Source: Wohlfahrtiimonas sp.
GTDB lineage: Bacteria > Pseudomonadota > Gammaproteobacteria > Cardiobacteriales > Wohlfahrtiimonadaceae
DNA length: 35,322 bases
Direction of reading: 5' to 3'
Assembly (NCBI GenBank): GCA_030149965.1
Contig: JASLHB010000064.1
Coordinates: 1-35,322 of the forward strand
The notes beneath the pieces are model-generated. The model searched no databases and was not told where the DNA came from. It worked only from the letters and a program-made list of their open reading frames with translations. The translations under genes were made by a program, and so were the position numbers. Shown here piece after piece: positions 26,194 through 34,496 of the stretch; within the stretch, counting starts at the first letter, position 1; each line of letters opens with the position of its first letter.

Positions 26194-26934
26194 GTGGCCT
26201 TAGAGACTTTAGGCGTTGTTTTAAAAAGAAGTGCATATCAAGAAGATCGGGTTTTACTCGATCTTTTTACTGAGTGCTATGGAAAAATATCAGTCTTAGT
26301 TAATCGTTCCCATAAACGAAAATATTCTGATCAGATATTTCAATTAGGCAAATGGCATCTCAAAGAAGGAAAAGTTTTTTACTTTGCAGATGATTATGAT
26401 TCTGTCCAATTATCGACGGTCCAAGGTTTAAATATTTGGTCAGGTTATTATTTGAATGAATTACTCGTGCGCTTATTACCACGAAATCATGCAGATTCAG
26501 CATTGTTTACACATTATTGGCGAGCAGTGAAAGCATTAGAGATTGGCGATAGTATTTTACAAGAATGGATGCTGCGTTGCTTTGAGCGTACATTATTAGA
26601 ATCATTGGGTGTAATGCCAGATTTATGGACTGATAATGATGGCGATGCTTTTGTAGAAAATTTACTCTACCATTTATGTGTTGAAAGTGGATTCAGTAAA
26701 TTTAAAATTAAATCCCATCATTTTCCAATTTTGGGTGACAATATATTATTAATTAATGCGATCACAGATAATAATGATCATGGGCTGATAGATAAAGAGT
26801 TATTACTAATCTATAAACGCATGATGCGTTATTTATTACAGCCGTTATTAGGTAATCAACCCTTACAATCGAAGGTTTGGTTACAATCCTTATATTTAAA
26901 ACAGCAAGAACGAGAGAAAAGGAGTTCCTCATGA
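26194..26934 (+). CDS. recO: DNA repair protein RecO
   Basis: Mediator in the RecFOR pathway: it anneals SSB-coated strands and helps load RecA at gaps. It has 246 residues. An N-terminal OB fold (about 1-80) begins ALETLGVVLKRSAYQEDRVL with the typical LVNRSHKRK. A mainly helical C-terminal domain carries LLVRLLPRNHADSALFTHYWR and FERTLLESLGVMPDL. The zinc-binding cysteines of some RecO proteins are absent, as is usual in gammaproteobacteria. The start is GTG at 26194, two bases after the mlaD stop. The stop overlaps the pyrD start. Usual partners era and pdxJ are not here. Confidence 0.93.
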   Translation: MALETLGVVLKRSAYQEDRVLLDLFTECYGKISVLVNRSHKRKYSDQIFQLGKWHLKEGKVFYFADDYDSVQLSTVQGLNIWSGYYLNELLVRLLPRNHADSALFTHYWRAVKALEIGDSILQEWMLRCFERTLLESLGVMPDLWTDNDGDAFVENLLYHLCVESGFSKFKIKSHHFPILGDNILLINAITDNNDHGLIDKELLLIYKRMMRYLLQPLLGNQPLQSKVWLQSLYLKQQEREKRSSS

Positions 26935-27944
26935 TGGATTTTGCCCGCAAACTTTTATTAACCATTCCTGCTGAAACAGCACATAATTTGGCGATTGCAG
27001 CATTGCCATTATTGCCAGTGCAACAAACATTACCAGATGATCCAATCGAAGTAATGGGCTTAAAATTTAAGAATAAAGTTGGTTTAGCGGCAGGCTTAGA
27101 TAAAAATGGTGAAGCATTATCTGCATGGGCAAAAATGGGGTTTGGTTTTGTGGAAATTGGCACTGTGACGCCATTGCCACAAGCAGGCAATCCAAAGCCA
27201 AGAATGTTCAGAATTCCTGAGAAACAAGCCATCATTAATCGCATGGGATTTAATAATAAAGGCATTGATTATTTGTTACGTAATTTAGAAGAATATCGTT
27301 TAAATAATTCAGGTGGGCCATTAATCGGTGTGAATATTGGCAAAAATGCAATTACGCCGATTAATAAAGCAACAGATGATTATTTAATTTGCTTGAAGAA
27401 AGCTTATAAGCTTGCAGATTACATTACGATTAATATTTCTTCACCGAATACAAAAAATTTACGTTCACTGCAAGGTAAAGATCAATTACAGCAATTGTTA
27501 GAAGCATTGAAAACAGAACAAGCGGTATTGGCTGAGAAATATCAGAAATATACGCCTTTAGTTGTGAAATTAGCGCCTGATATGAGCGAAGAAGAGCTAT
27601 TAGAATCCATTGAAGTAATTAAAACCGTGCAATTAGATGGCGTCATTGGCACGAATACAACATTAAATCGTTCGGAAGTTCAAGGCTTTGCCAATGCAGA
27701 TGAAGCTGGTGGCTTAAGTGGTGGGCCATTAACAGAGCGTTCAACTAAAGTTGTGAAAACTTTAACAGAACATTTACCAGAATCTATTCCTGTGATTGCT
27801 GCAGGTGGAATAATGACAGGTGATGATGCTGTTGCAAAAGTCGTTGCAGGCGCAAAGCTTGTGCAAATTTACTCAGGTTTTATTTATGGTGGTACAGAGC
27901 TAATTGAAGCCGTCAATAAAAAATTGCTTGATTATCAACCATAA
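26931..27944 (+). CDS. pyrD: dihydroorotate dehydrogenase (quinone), class 2
   Basis: Peripheral inner-membrane FMN enzyme that oxidises dihydroorotate to orotate with quinone as acceptor, step four of pyrimidine synthesis. It has 337 residues. The short N-terminal helix (FARKLLLTIPAETAHNLAI) is the class 2 membrane-association region. GLAAGLDKNGEAL (about 62-74), NRMGFNNKGID (about 105-115), the active-site serine in TINISSPNTKNLRSLQG (about 173-189) and IAAGGIMTGDDAVAKVVAGA near 285-304 are all present. The frame runs back to 26877 inside recO, but ATG 26931 with AAAAGGAG six bases ahead is the evident start. It overlaps the recO stop. Confidence 0.97.
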   Translation: MMDFARKLLLTIPAETAHNLAIAALPLLPVQQTLPDDPIEVMGLKFKNKVGLAAGLDKNGEALSAWAKMGFGFVEIGTVTPLPQAGNPKPRMFRIPEKQAIINRMGFNNKGIDYLLRNLEEYRLNNSGGPLIGVNIGKNAITPINKATDDYLICLKKAYKLADYITINISSPNTKNLRSLQGKDQLQQLLEALKTEQAVLAEKYQKYTPLVVKLAPDMSEEELLESIEVIKTVQLDGVIGTNTTLNRSEVQGFANADEAGGLSGGPLTERSTKVVKTLTEHLPESIPVIAAGGIMTGDDAVAKVVAGAKLVQIYSGFIYGGTELIEAVNKKLLDYQP

Positions 27945-27972
27945 TGAGTTATTTAACTGCCTGAGGCTTGAG

Positions 27973-28093
27973 CTCTCTAATCTTTCGTGATATCTATTAA
28001 TGTACCCAAAAGGTTTTACCATTACGTTTACCACAAGTAAACAGTGTCTTTATCCAAGACGATCTTAATAAATATTGACTAAAAATTAGAGAG
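27973..28093 (+). promoter_or_regulatory. possible structured mRNA leader of brnQ
   Basis: The arm CTCTCTAAT (27973-27981) is perfectly complementary to ATTAGAGAG (28085-28093), which contains the probable ribosome-binding site four bases before the brnQ ATG. Between them sit two small hairpins, GTTTAC/GTAAAC (28026-28042) and GTCTT/AAGAC (28046-28060). Together they would form a multibranch junction that hides the ribosome-binding site. There is no T-tract, so any control would act on translation. No T-box or other known riboswitch motif is recognised. The role is inferred. Confidence 0.35.
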
Positions 28094-28097
28094 TACT

Positions 28098-29513
28098 ATG
28101 ACGGTTAGAAAAATTACAGCCATTGGGTTTATGTTGTTCGCCATTTTCTTTGGCGCCGGAAACTTAATTTTCCCACCTAATGCAGGGTGGTTGAGCGGTG
28201 GGAGTTTCACGCCTGCAATTATTGGTTTTGTTATCACAGGTGTTGGTTTACCACTTTTAGGTATTATTGCGGGTTCTTTCTCTGAGGAAGGATTCATTAC
28301 AGAAACTAAGCGCATCAGCGTTGCTTTCTCTATCATTTTCATGGTAGCGATTTATTTAACTATTGGGCCATTCTTTGCAATTCCAAGAACAGCAACTGTG
28401 TCATACGAAATGGCATTAGTGCCATTGATTAAAGCAGATGGCGGTATTTTACATGGTATTTTCTTAAGTATTGCTGAAGGCATGAAATCATTATTTTATT
28501 CAAATGATGCATCAGTGACTGCATTGGGAATGGTAGGTAAAGTTGGTTTATTCTTTTATACAGTTGTATTCTTCACGTTGGCATTTTGGTTAAGCTATAA
28601 TCCAACTAAAATTGTTGATCGCGTAGGTCAAATCTTAACACCAGCATTATTAGTAACAATGATTATCTTAATCATTATCTCATTTGCTAAGTTAAATATA
28701 CCGATTGCAGAAGTAGATGAAGCATATCAATTAGCACCATTTGCAAAAGGCTTCGTAGAAGGCTATCAAACAATGGATACGATTGCTGCAGTTGCATTCT
28801 CTATCATTGTATTGAAAGCGGTGAGAGCTTATGGCATTGAAAACCAAAAAGATTTATTTAAATACTCTTCATACGCTGCATTAATCGCAGGTGTTGCATT
28901 GGGTGTTATTTATATTGCTTTAGGTTGGATTGGTAATCATTTCCCAATTGATGAAGCAGCATTGGCAGCAGCTGGGCAAGATCGTGGTACATTCATTTTG
29001 ACAGAAGTGGCACATTTAACGATGGGCACTTTTGGTAAAGTAATTTTAGGTATTATTGTTGGCTTGGCATGTTTGACGACAGCGATTGGTTTAATCGTAT
29101 CAATCAGTAGCTATTTCACTAATTTGATCCCAAAAATCTCATATAAGCAATTTGCAATCATCTTTACTTTGATTAGCTTTGGTTTGGCGAATCAAGGTTT
29201 GGCTCAAATTATTAAAGGTGCAATTCCGGTATTGTTGATCGTTTATCCAATCACAATCACTTTAATTGTATTAATCTTTATTGATAAATTATTAGTGCCA
29301 TTGGATAGAATTGAATTGCAGATCACAACATACGTTGTATTGTTTGTAAGTATTTCAACAGTATTTTTCCCAACAGCAGGTTTTGTAAAAATGTTGCCAT
29401 TGAATGATATTTCTATGGGTTGGGTTGTGCCAGGTGTAATTGCATTCTTGGTAGCAGTACATTTGAATAATAATATTTTATTGAAGAAAACTCGAAAAGA
29501 TTTATCAAAATAA
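28098..29513 (+). CDS. brnQ: branched-chain amino acid transporter, LIVCS family
   Basis: Inner-membrane cation-coupled importer for leucine, isoleucine and valine. The 471 residues form about 12 hydrophobic segments. The N-terminal signature GFMLFAIFFGAGNLIFPP (about 10-27) and the following FVITGVGLPLLG are diagnostic of the LIVCS family. IGPFFAIPRTATVSYEMAL (about 88-106) and a C-terminal basic tail (KKTRKDLSK) also fit. The gene stands alone, separated from pyrD by 153 bases and ended by a strong terminator. The leader shows a long-range complement to the ribosome-binding site that could regulate translation. The nearby Lrp-type gene is another possible regulator, by inference only. Confidence 0.96.
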   Translation: MTVRKITAIGFMLFAIFFGAGNLIFPPNAGWLSGGSFTPAIIGFVITGVGLPLLGIIAGSFSEEGFITETKRISVAFSIIFMVAIYLTIGPFFAIPRTATVSYEMALVPLIKADGGILHGIFLSIAEGMKSLFYSNDASVTALGMVGKVGLFFYTVVFFTLAFWLSYNPTKIVDRVGQILTPALLVTMIILIIISFAKLNIPIAEVDEAYQLAPFAKGFVEGYQTMDTIAAVAFSIIVLKAVRAYGIENQKDLFKYSSYAALIAGVALGVIYIALGWIGNHFPIDEAALAAAGQDRGTFILTEVAHLTMGTFGKVILGIIVGLACLTTAIGLIVSISSYFTNLIPKISYKQFAIIFTLISFGLANQGLAQIIKGAIPVLLIVYPITITLIVLIFIDKLLVPLDRIELQITTYVVLFVSISTVFFPTAGFVKMLPLNDISMGWVVPGVIAFLVAVHLNNNILLKKTRKDLSK

Positions 29514-29542
29514 AGAATATATATTTGTATATGATTTAATAT

Positions 29543-29573
29543 AAAACCCGCTATAACAGGCGGGTTTTTATTA
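29543..29573 (+). terminator. rho-independent terminator after brnQ
   Basis: AAAACCCGC (29543-29551) pairs with GCGGGTTTT (29560-29568) across an 8-nt loop and runs into a T-rich tail. It ends brnQ and isolates tenA. Confidence 0.9.
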
Positions 29574-29611
29574 TTTAATATTTTATTAATGAATTGATGT
29601 AAGGAATCGAA

Positions 29612-30298
29612 ATGACTATTTCTTTTAGCCAACAGATTTTTAACAGAGTAGAGCCATTGTGGCAGTCTTACTTAACGCATCCTTTTGTGAAAGGTATTGG
29701 CGATGGTACTTTGGATAAAGCAAAATTTATCCATTATATGAAACAAGATTATATTTATTTAATTGAGTATTCACGTTTGTTCGCTATAGGTGCATCGAAG
29801 GCAAATGATTTATCTACGATGACATTATTTGGTGAATTATTGCATGGCACATTGAGCTTTGAGATGGATTTACATCGTCAATATGCTGCAAAATTTGGTA
29901 TTTTAGCTGAAGAGTTGGAAACAACTGAACCTTCGGCAACAATGACATCTTACACAAGTTATATGTTGAGCCAAGCATCTTTGGGCGGCGTTGAAAATAC
30001 AATTGCTGCAGTTTTAGCATGCGCTTGGAGTTATAACTATATTGGTCAGGCATTAGCAGAAAACCCAGAATCCAAAGAGCATGAGTTTTATGGCGACTGG
30101 GTGAATACTTATTCTTCATCTGAATTCACACAGTTAGTGGATAAATGTATTCAATTGATTGATAAAATCGGTGAAACTGCAACACCTGAAACAAAGAAAA
30201 AGCTAGAAGATATCGTGGTTAATACAAGTTATTACGAATATATGTTCTGGGATATGGCAGAGCATCTCTCCATGTGGGAAGTGCCTGTCACTGTATAA
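29612..30298 (+). CDS. tenA: aminopyrimidine aminohydrolase / thiaminase II, TenA family
   Basis: Cytosolic enzyme of thiamine salvage. It hydrolyses 4-amino-5-aminomethyl-2-methylpyrimidine to the hydroxymethyl form used for new thiamine. The 228-residue, all-helical protein matches the family in length. Signs are HPFVKGIGDGTLDKAKFIHY, DYIYLIEYSRLFAIGASKA (about 46-64), the catalytic cysteine at 137 in ACAWSYNYIGQAL, and the C-terminal EYMFWDMAEHLSMW. No other thiamine gene is adjacent, and the 98-bp gap upstream holds only the brnQ terminator and a ribosome-binding site (TAAGGA), so there is no room for a TPP riboswitch. Confidence 0.95.
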   Translation: MTISFSQQIFNRVEPLWQSYLTHPFVKGIGDGTLDKAKFIHYMKQDYIYLIEYSRLFAIGASKANDLSTMTLFGELLHGTLSFEMDLHRQYAAKFGILAEELETTEPSATMTSYTSYMLSQASLGGVENTIAAVLACAWSYNYIGQALAENPESKEHEFYGDWVNTYSSSEFTQLVDKCIQLIDKIGETATPETKKKLEDIVVNTSYYEYMFWDMAEHLSMWEVPVTV

Positions 30299-30302
30299 AT
30301 AT

Positions 30303-30333
30303 TGTGCCAATATTTCTTGTGAGTATTGGCATA
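30303..30333 (+). terminator. weak hairpin after tenA
   Basis: TGCCAATA (30305-30312) pairs with TATTGGCA (30324-30331), five bases after the tenA stop region. The tail that follows is A/T-mixed rather than a clean T-tract, so termination would be weak. It may simply protect the mRNA end. Confidence 0.3.
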
Positions 30334-30380
30334 TATTATAAATATTCTTAGAAGTATTTATGATTGGCTGTTTTTTTCGC

Positions 30381-30413
30381 CAGAGAAGTAAGGTATGATA
30401 TTTCGCTTCTCTG
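30381..30413 (+). repeat. inverted repeat upstream of purL
   Basis: CAGAGAAG (30381-30388) and CTTCTCTG (30406-30413) form a perfect 8-bp inverted repeat around a 17-nt spacer that contains TATGAT (30394-30399), a possible -10. It could be an operator around the purL promoter or a hairpin in the leader. It does not resemble the E. coli PurR site. Confidence 0.4.
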
Positions 30414-30438
30414 ACCATCTTTATTTGAGAGTAATGTA

Positions 30439-33400
30439 ATGTCCTCGATTATTTCGTTATGTGGTTCACTGGCGCTATCCGACTTTAGATTGGATAAGTT
30501 AAGGCAAAATGCGGCAAGATTAGGCTTACCCCCCGATATTGACATAACCGCAACTTATTGGTATTTCATAGAAAGTAAACAACCTTTAAACTCATCTTCT
30601 GTAGCATCTCTCTCGGCTATTCTTACAGCCACTCAAACATCTCCTCCTCAGCTATCTTCTAGCGAACATCTCTTCTTAGTTACTCCTCGCATTGGCACTA
30701 TTTCATCTTGGGCTTCTAAAGCAACGGATATCGTACACAACTGTGGTTTTGACGATATTTCTCGCATTGAACGTGGGATTGCATTTGTGTTGAATGGGGA
30801 TTTACCAGAAGTAGCATTGCAAGCTTGGTCAGGATTGTTATATGACAGAATGACAGAATCATTATTGACGTCATTTGAAGAAGCAGAGCAGTTATTCCAT
30901 CATACGGAAGCGCGTACTTTTGAATCCATTGATATGTTAGGTCAAGGAATTGAAGCACTTGTTAATGCAAATAAAACGTTTGGTTTTGCATTATCTGAAG
31001 ATGAAATTGAATATTTATACGAAAACTATCAGAAATTGGGTAGAAATCCATCTGATGTTGAATTAATGATGTTTGCACAAGCAAACTCAGAGCATTGTCG
31101 TCATAAAATTTTCAATGCAGACTTTGTGTTGAATGGCGTTCAGCAACCTAAATCATTATTCAGAATGATTAGAGATACACATGCGAAAACACCTGAAGGT
31201 ACAATAGTTGCTTATAGTGATAACTCTTCAATCATCGAAGGTTATACAATTCCTCGTTTTTATCCAACATCACAAAACTGTGTTTATAACTATAACGAAG
31301 AATTGACACACATTGTGATGAAAGTGGAAACACATAACCATCCGACAGCAATTTCTCCATTTGCAGGCGCTTCAACTGGTGCAGGCGGCGAAATTCGTGA
31401 CGAAGGTGCAACAGGTCGCGGTGCTCGTCCAAAAGCAGGTTTGACAGGTTTCAGCGTTTCAAACTTACAGATTCCTAATTACGTTCAGCCTTGGGAACAA
31501 TACCAAGATGGTAATTATGGTAAGCCTGATCGTATCAGCAGTGCATTCGATATTATGATGGATGGCCCATTGGGCGGCGCGGCATTTAATAATGAATTTG
31601 GTCGTCCAAATTTATTGGGTTATTTCCGTACATTTGAAGCACCTTATCAAGGCAAGGTACGCGGTTATCATAAGCCAATTATGATCGCAGGTGGTTTAGG
31701 GAATATCCAAGCGAAACAAGTGGAAAAAGGTATTTTCCCTGCAGGTGCTTTACTGATTCAGTTGGGCGGACCTGGAATTTTGATTGGTTTAGGCGGCGGT
31801 GCTGCTTCAAGTATGGAAACTGGCGCTAATAGCGCAGATCTAGACTTTGACTCAGTACAACGTGGTAACCCTGAAATCGAACATCGTGCACAAGAAGTGA
31901 TTGATCGTTGTTGGCAGTTAGGTGATACGAATCCAATCATCTCTATCCATGATGTTGGCGCAGGCGGTTTATCTAACGCATTCCCAGAATTAGTGAATGA
32001 TTCAGGCAGAAGCGCAATCTTTAATCTTCGTGCAATCCATTTGGAAGAAGAAGGTTTAAGCCCAATGGAAATCTGGTGTAACGAAGCGCAAGAGCGTTAC
32101 GTTTTAGCGATTTTGCCAGAAGATTTGGATCGTTTCCGTGTATTGTGTGAACGTGAGCGTTGCCCATTCTCAATTGTGGGTACAGCAACAGATGATGGTT
32201 TGTTGAAAGTTAAAGATGAATTATTTGATAATGAGCCAGTGGATTTACCATTGGATGTATTATTGGGTAAACCACCAAAAACAACACGTACAGATCATAC
32301 TGTAGAAATGCCAATCGTGGCATTCAATGCAGATAAGATTGATTTAGTGGAAAGCACATACAATGTATTGCGCTTGCCAACCGTTGCGAATAAGAGCTTT
32401 TTAATTACCATTGGCGATCGTACTGTAGGCGGTTTGACTTACCAAGATCAAATGGTTGGTCCTTACCAAGTACCAGTATCAGACGTTGCTGTCACAGCAA
32501 TGGGCTTTGATACATTGCATGGTGAAGCAATGACTATGGGCGAAAAAGCACCCTTAGCATTGTTTGATGCGGCAGCATCTGGCCGTATGGCGGTGGGTGA
32601 AGCAATCACAAATATTGCAGCAACGAACATTGGCAAGATGAATAAAATCAAGTTGTCTGCAAACTGGATGGCGCCATGTGGTTTAGAAGGTGAGGATGAA
32701 AAACTGTATCGTACAGTAGAATCAGTATCTAACTTCTGTCAATCATTGTCATTATCGATTCCTGTGGGCAAAGATTCATTGTCAATGAATACAGTTTGGG
32801 AAGATAATGGAGAGAAGAAATCAGTAACAGCGCCATTATCATTAGTGATCACAGCATTTGCACCAATTGAAAATATTCGTAAAACAATCACACCAGAATT
32901 GCAAAACGTTAAAGACAGCACATTGTTCTTAATTGATTTGGGTAATGGTAACGGTCGTTTAGGTGGTTCTGCATTAACGCAAGTGAATGGCGAATTGTCT
33001 GATGTTTCTCCTGATGTTGAAACTACAGATTTAGATGGCTTCTTCAAATTGATGCAAACAATGATTGCCAATGATCAAATTTTGGCATATCACGATCGTG
33101 GTGATGGTGGTTTGGTTTCAACGATTGCGGAAATGATGTTTACAGCACAAAAAGGTGCAAACTTAGATTTAACATCTGTATTGGCTGCACAAGCTGAACT
33201 TTCTGCACATGAATCAGTTGTCAGAGCGTTGTTCAATGAAGAGTTGGGTGCTGTATTACAAGTAGATAATCGCTTTGTAGCAACATTAACTGATTTAGCG
33301 AAATCATTCGGTATCGAGCATTTAGTGCATTCAATTGGTCAAATTTCAGATGATTACTCATTGGCAATTTCTGCAAATGGTCAATCAATCTTGAATGAAC

Positions 33401-34344
33401 AAGGCATTGCATTGCAGAAAGCTTGGTCTGAAGTGAGTTATCACATGCAGCGTTTACGTGATAACCCAGCTTCTGCTGATAGTGAATTCCAATTGATTGT
33501 TGAGCCTGATTTGAAGAAATTATTCGCGAAAACAACGTTCGATGTGAACGAAGACATTGCAGCACCTTACATCAATAAAGGTGCGAAACCTCGTATTGCT
33601 GTATTGCGTGAGCAAGGTGTGAATGGACAAGTAGAAATGGCTGCGGCATTTACTCGTGCAGGCTTTGAGGCGCAAGACGTTCACATGAGTGATTTAATTG
33701 CAGGTCGTGTTTCTTTGGAAGATTTCCAAGCGTTGGCAGCTTGTGGTGGATTCAGCTACGGTGACGTTTTAGGTGCTGGTCAAGGTTGGGCGAAATCTAT
33801 TTTATTCAACCAAGCATTACATGCACACTTTGCAGCGTTCTTTGATCGTGAAGATACATTGAGCTTGGGTATTTGTAACGGTTGTCAGATGATGAGCCAA
33901 TTATCAGCGATCATTCCAGGTGCTGAACATTGGGCACGTTTCGAGCGCAATGCTTCTGAACAATTTGAAGCGCGTTTGGCATTGGTTGAAGTTGCAAAAT
34001 CACCATCTATTTTCTTGAATGGCATGGAAGGTTCTGTGATGCCAATCGTTGTGAGCCATGGCGAAGGTCGCGCTGTGTTCCAAGATGATTCAATGAATCA
34101 TGTGGATGTTGCATTGCGTTATGTGGATGGCTTAGGCAATGTAACGGATCGTTATCCGTTGAACCCGAACGGTTCACCAAATGCAATCGCAGGCTTAACA
34201 TCGAAAGATGGCCGTGCAACAATTATGATGCCACATCCTGAACGCGTTTATAAACGTGATCAGTTAAGCTGGAAGCCTGAAGGTTGGGATGAGTTCAGTG
34301 GTTGGTACAGAATGTTTGCCAATGCACGTAAATCATTCAACTAA
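30439..34344 (+). CDS. purL: phosphoribosylformylglycinamidine synthase
   Basis: Large single-chain FGAM synthase of the gammaproteobacterial type, step four of purine synthesis; it uses glutamine and ATP to convert FGAR to FGAM. It has 1301 residues, normal length. Visible parts are an N-terminal PurS-like domain (about 1-150), a linker with ANSEHCRHKIFNADF (about 215-230), paired synthetase domains with HNHPTAISPFAGASTGAGG and later GDRTVGGLTYQDQMVGP, and a C-terminal class I amidotransferase with catalytic Cys1146 in GICNGCQMM and the His of MMPHPERV. The first ~95 codons use more CTC, CTA, TCT and CCT than the rest. ATG 30439 follows GAGAG by seven bases. It is monocistronic with its own terminator. 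Confidence 0.98.
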   Translation: MSSIISLCGSLALSDFRLDKLRQNAARLGLPPDIDITATYWYFIESKQPLNSSSVASLSAILTATQTSPPQLSSSEHLFLVTPRIGTISSWASKATDIVHNCGFDDISRIERGIAFVLNGDLPEVALQAWSGLLYDRMTESLLTSFEEAEQLFHHTEARTFESIDMLGQGIEALVNANKTFGFALSEDEIEYLYENYQKLGRNPSDVELMMFAQANSEHCRHKIFNADFVLNGVQQPKSLFRMIRDTHAKTPEGTIVAYSDNSSIIEGYTIPRFYPTSQNCVYNYNEELTHIVMKVETHNHPTAISPFAGASTGAGGEIRDEGATGRGARPKAGLTGFSVSNLQIPNYVQPWEQYQDGNYGKPDRISSAFDIMMDGPLGGAAFNNEFGRPNLLGYFRTFEAPYQGKVRGYHKPIMIAGGLGNIQAKQVEKGIFPAGALLIQLGGPGILIGLGGGAASSMETGANSADLDFDSVQRGNPEIEHRAQEVIDRCWQLGDTNPIISIHDVGAGGLSNAFPELVNDSGRSAIFNLRAIHLEEEGLSPMEIWCNEAQERYVLAILPEDLDRFRVLCERERCPFSIVGTATDDGLLKVKDELFDNEPVDLPLDVLLGKPPKTTRTDHTVEMPIVAFNADKIDLVESTYNVLRLPTVANKSFLITIGDRTVGGLTYQDQMVGPYQVPVSDVAVTAMGFDTLHGEAMTMGEKAPLALFDAAASGRMAVGEAITNIAATNIGKMNKIKLSANWMAPCGLEGEDEKLYRTVESVSNFCQSLSLSIPVGKDSLSMNTVWEDNGEKKSVTAPLSLVITAFAPIENIRKTITPELQNVKDSTLFLIDLGNGNGRLGGSALTQVNGELSDVSPDVETTDLDGFFKLMQTMIANDQILAYHDRGDGGLVSTIAEMMFTAQKGANLDLTSVLAAQAELSAHESVVRALFNEELGAVLQVDNRFVATLTDLAKSFGIEHLVHSIGQISDDYSLAISANGQSILNEQGIALQKAWSEVSYHMQRLRDNPASADSEFQLIVEPDLKKLFAKTTFDVNEDIAAPYINKGAKPRIAVLREQGVNGQVEMAAAFTRAGFEAQDVHMSDLIAGRVSLEDFQALAACGGFSYGDVLGAGQGWAKSILFNQALHAHFAAFFDREDTLSLGICNGCQMMSQLSAIIPGAEHWARFERNASEQFEARLALVEVAKSPSIFLNGMEGSVMPIVVSHGEGRAVFQDDSMNHVDVALRYVDGLGNVTDRYPLNPNGSPNAIAGLTSKDGRATIMMPHPERVYKRDQLSWKPEGWDEFSGWYRMFANARKSFN

Positions 34345-34362
34345 TCATTTGTGATTGATGTG

Positions 34363-34398
34363 AAAAACCGTTCTGAGATATCAGAGCGGTTTTTTTTT
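34363..34398 (+). terminator. rho-independent terminator after purL
   Basis: AAAAACCGTTCTGA (34363-34376) pairs with TCAGAGCGGTTTTT (34381-34394) with one G-U pair and a GATA loop, followed by T to 34398. It is a strong terminator 19 bases after the purL stop. Confidence 0.93.
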
Positions 34399-34496
34399 AT
34401 ACTATTTAAAATTTAGAGCTACTGAAGTTTAGTTGATAAAAAAGATTTATCGGAAATATTTAGATATGATGTTCTTTTGATTGTTTGGAAGATATT

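Noticed and set aside
26762..27265. A 167-codon antisense frame across the recO-pyrD junction.
   Set aside because: Both genes on the plus strand are complete and conserved; the antisense product shows no family features.
28000..28068. A 22-codon open frame in the brnQ leader that could be an attenuator leader peptide.
   Set aside because: It has only one leucine, two isoleucine-type codons at most, no run of branched-chain codons, no ribosome-binding site, and no terminator follows it.
27945..28097. T-box or other known amino-acid riboswitch ahead of brnQ.
   Set aside because: No T-box sequence and no terminator/antiterminator pair is visible; only the unclassified complementarity reported above.
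29514..29611. TPP riboswitch ahead of tenA.
   Set aside because: The gap is filled by the brnQ terminator, and the conserved CTGAGA box is absent.
34435..34451. Six-base inverted repeat GATAAA/TTTATC upstream of the secreted-protein gene as an operator.
   Set aside because: Too short and A/T-rich to stand out in this sequence without comparative support.
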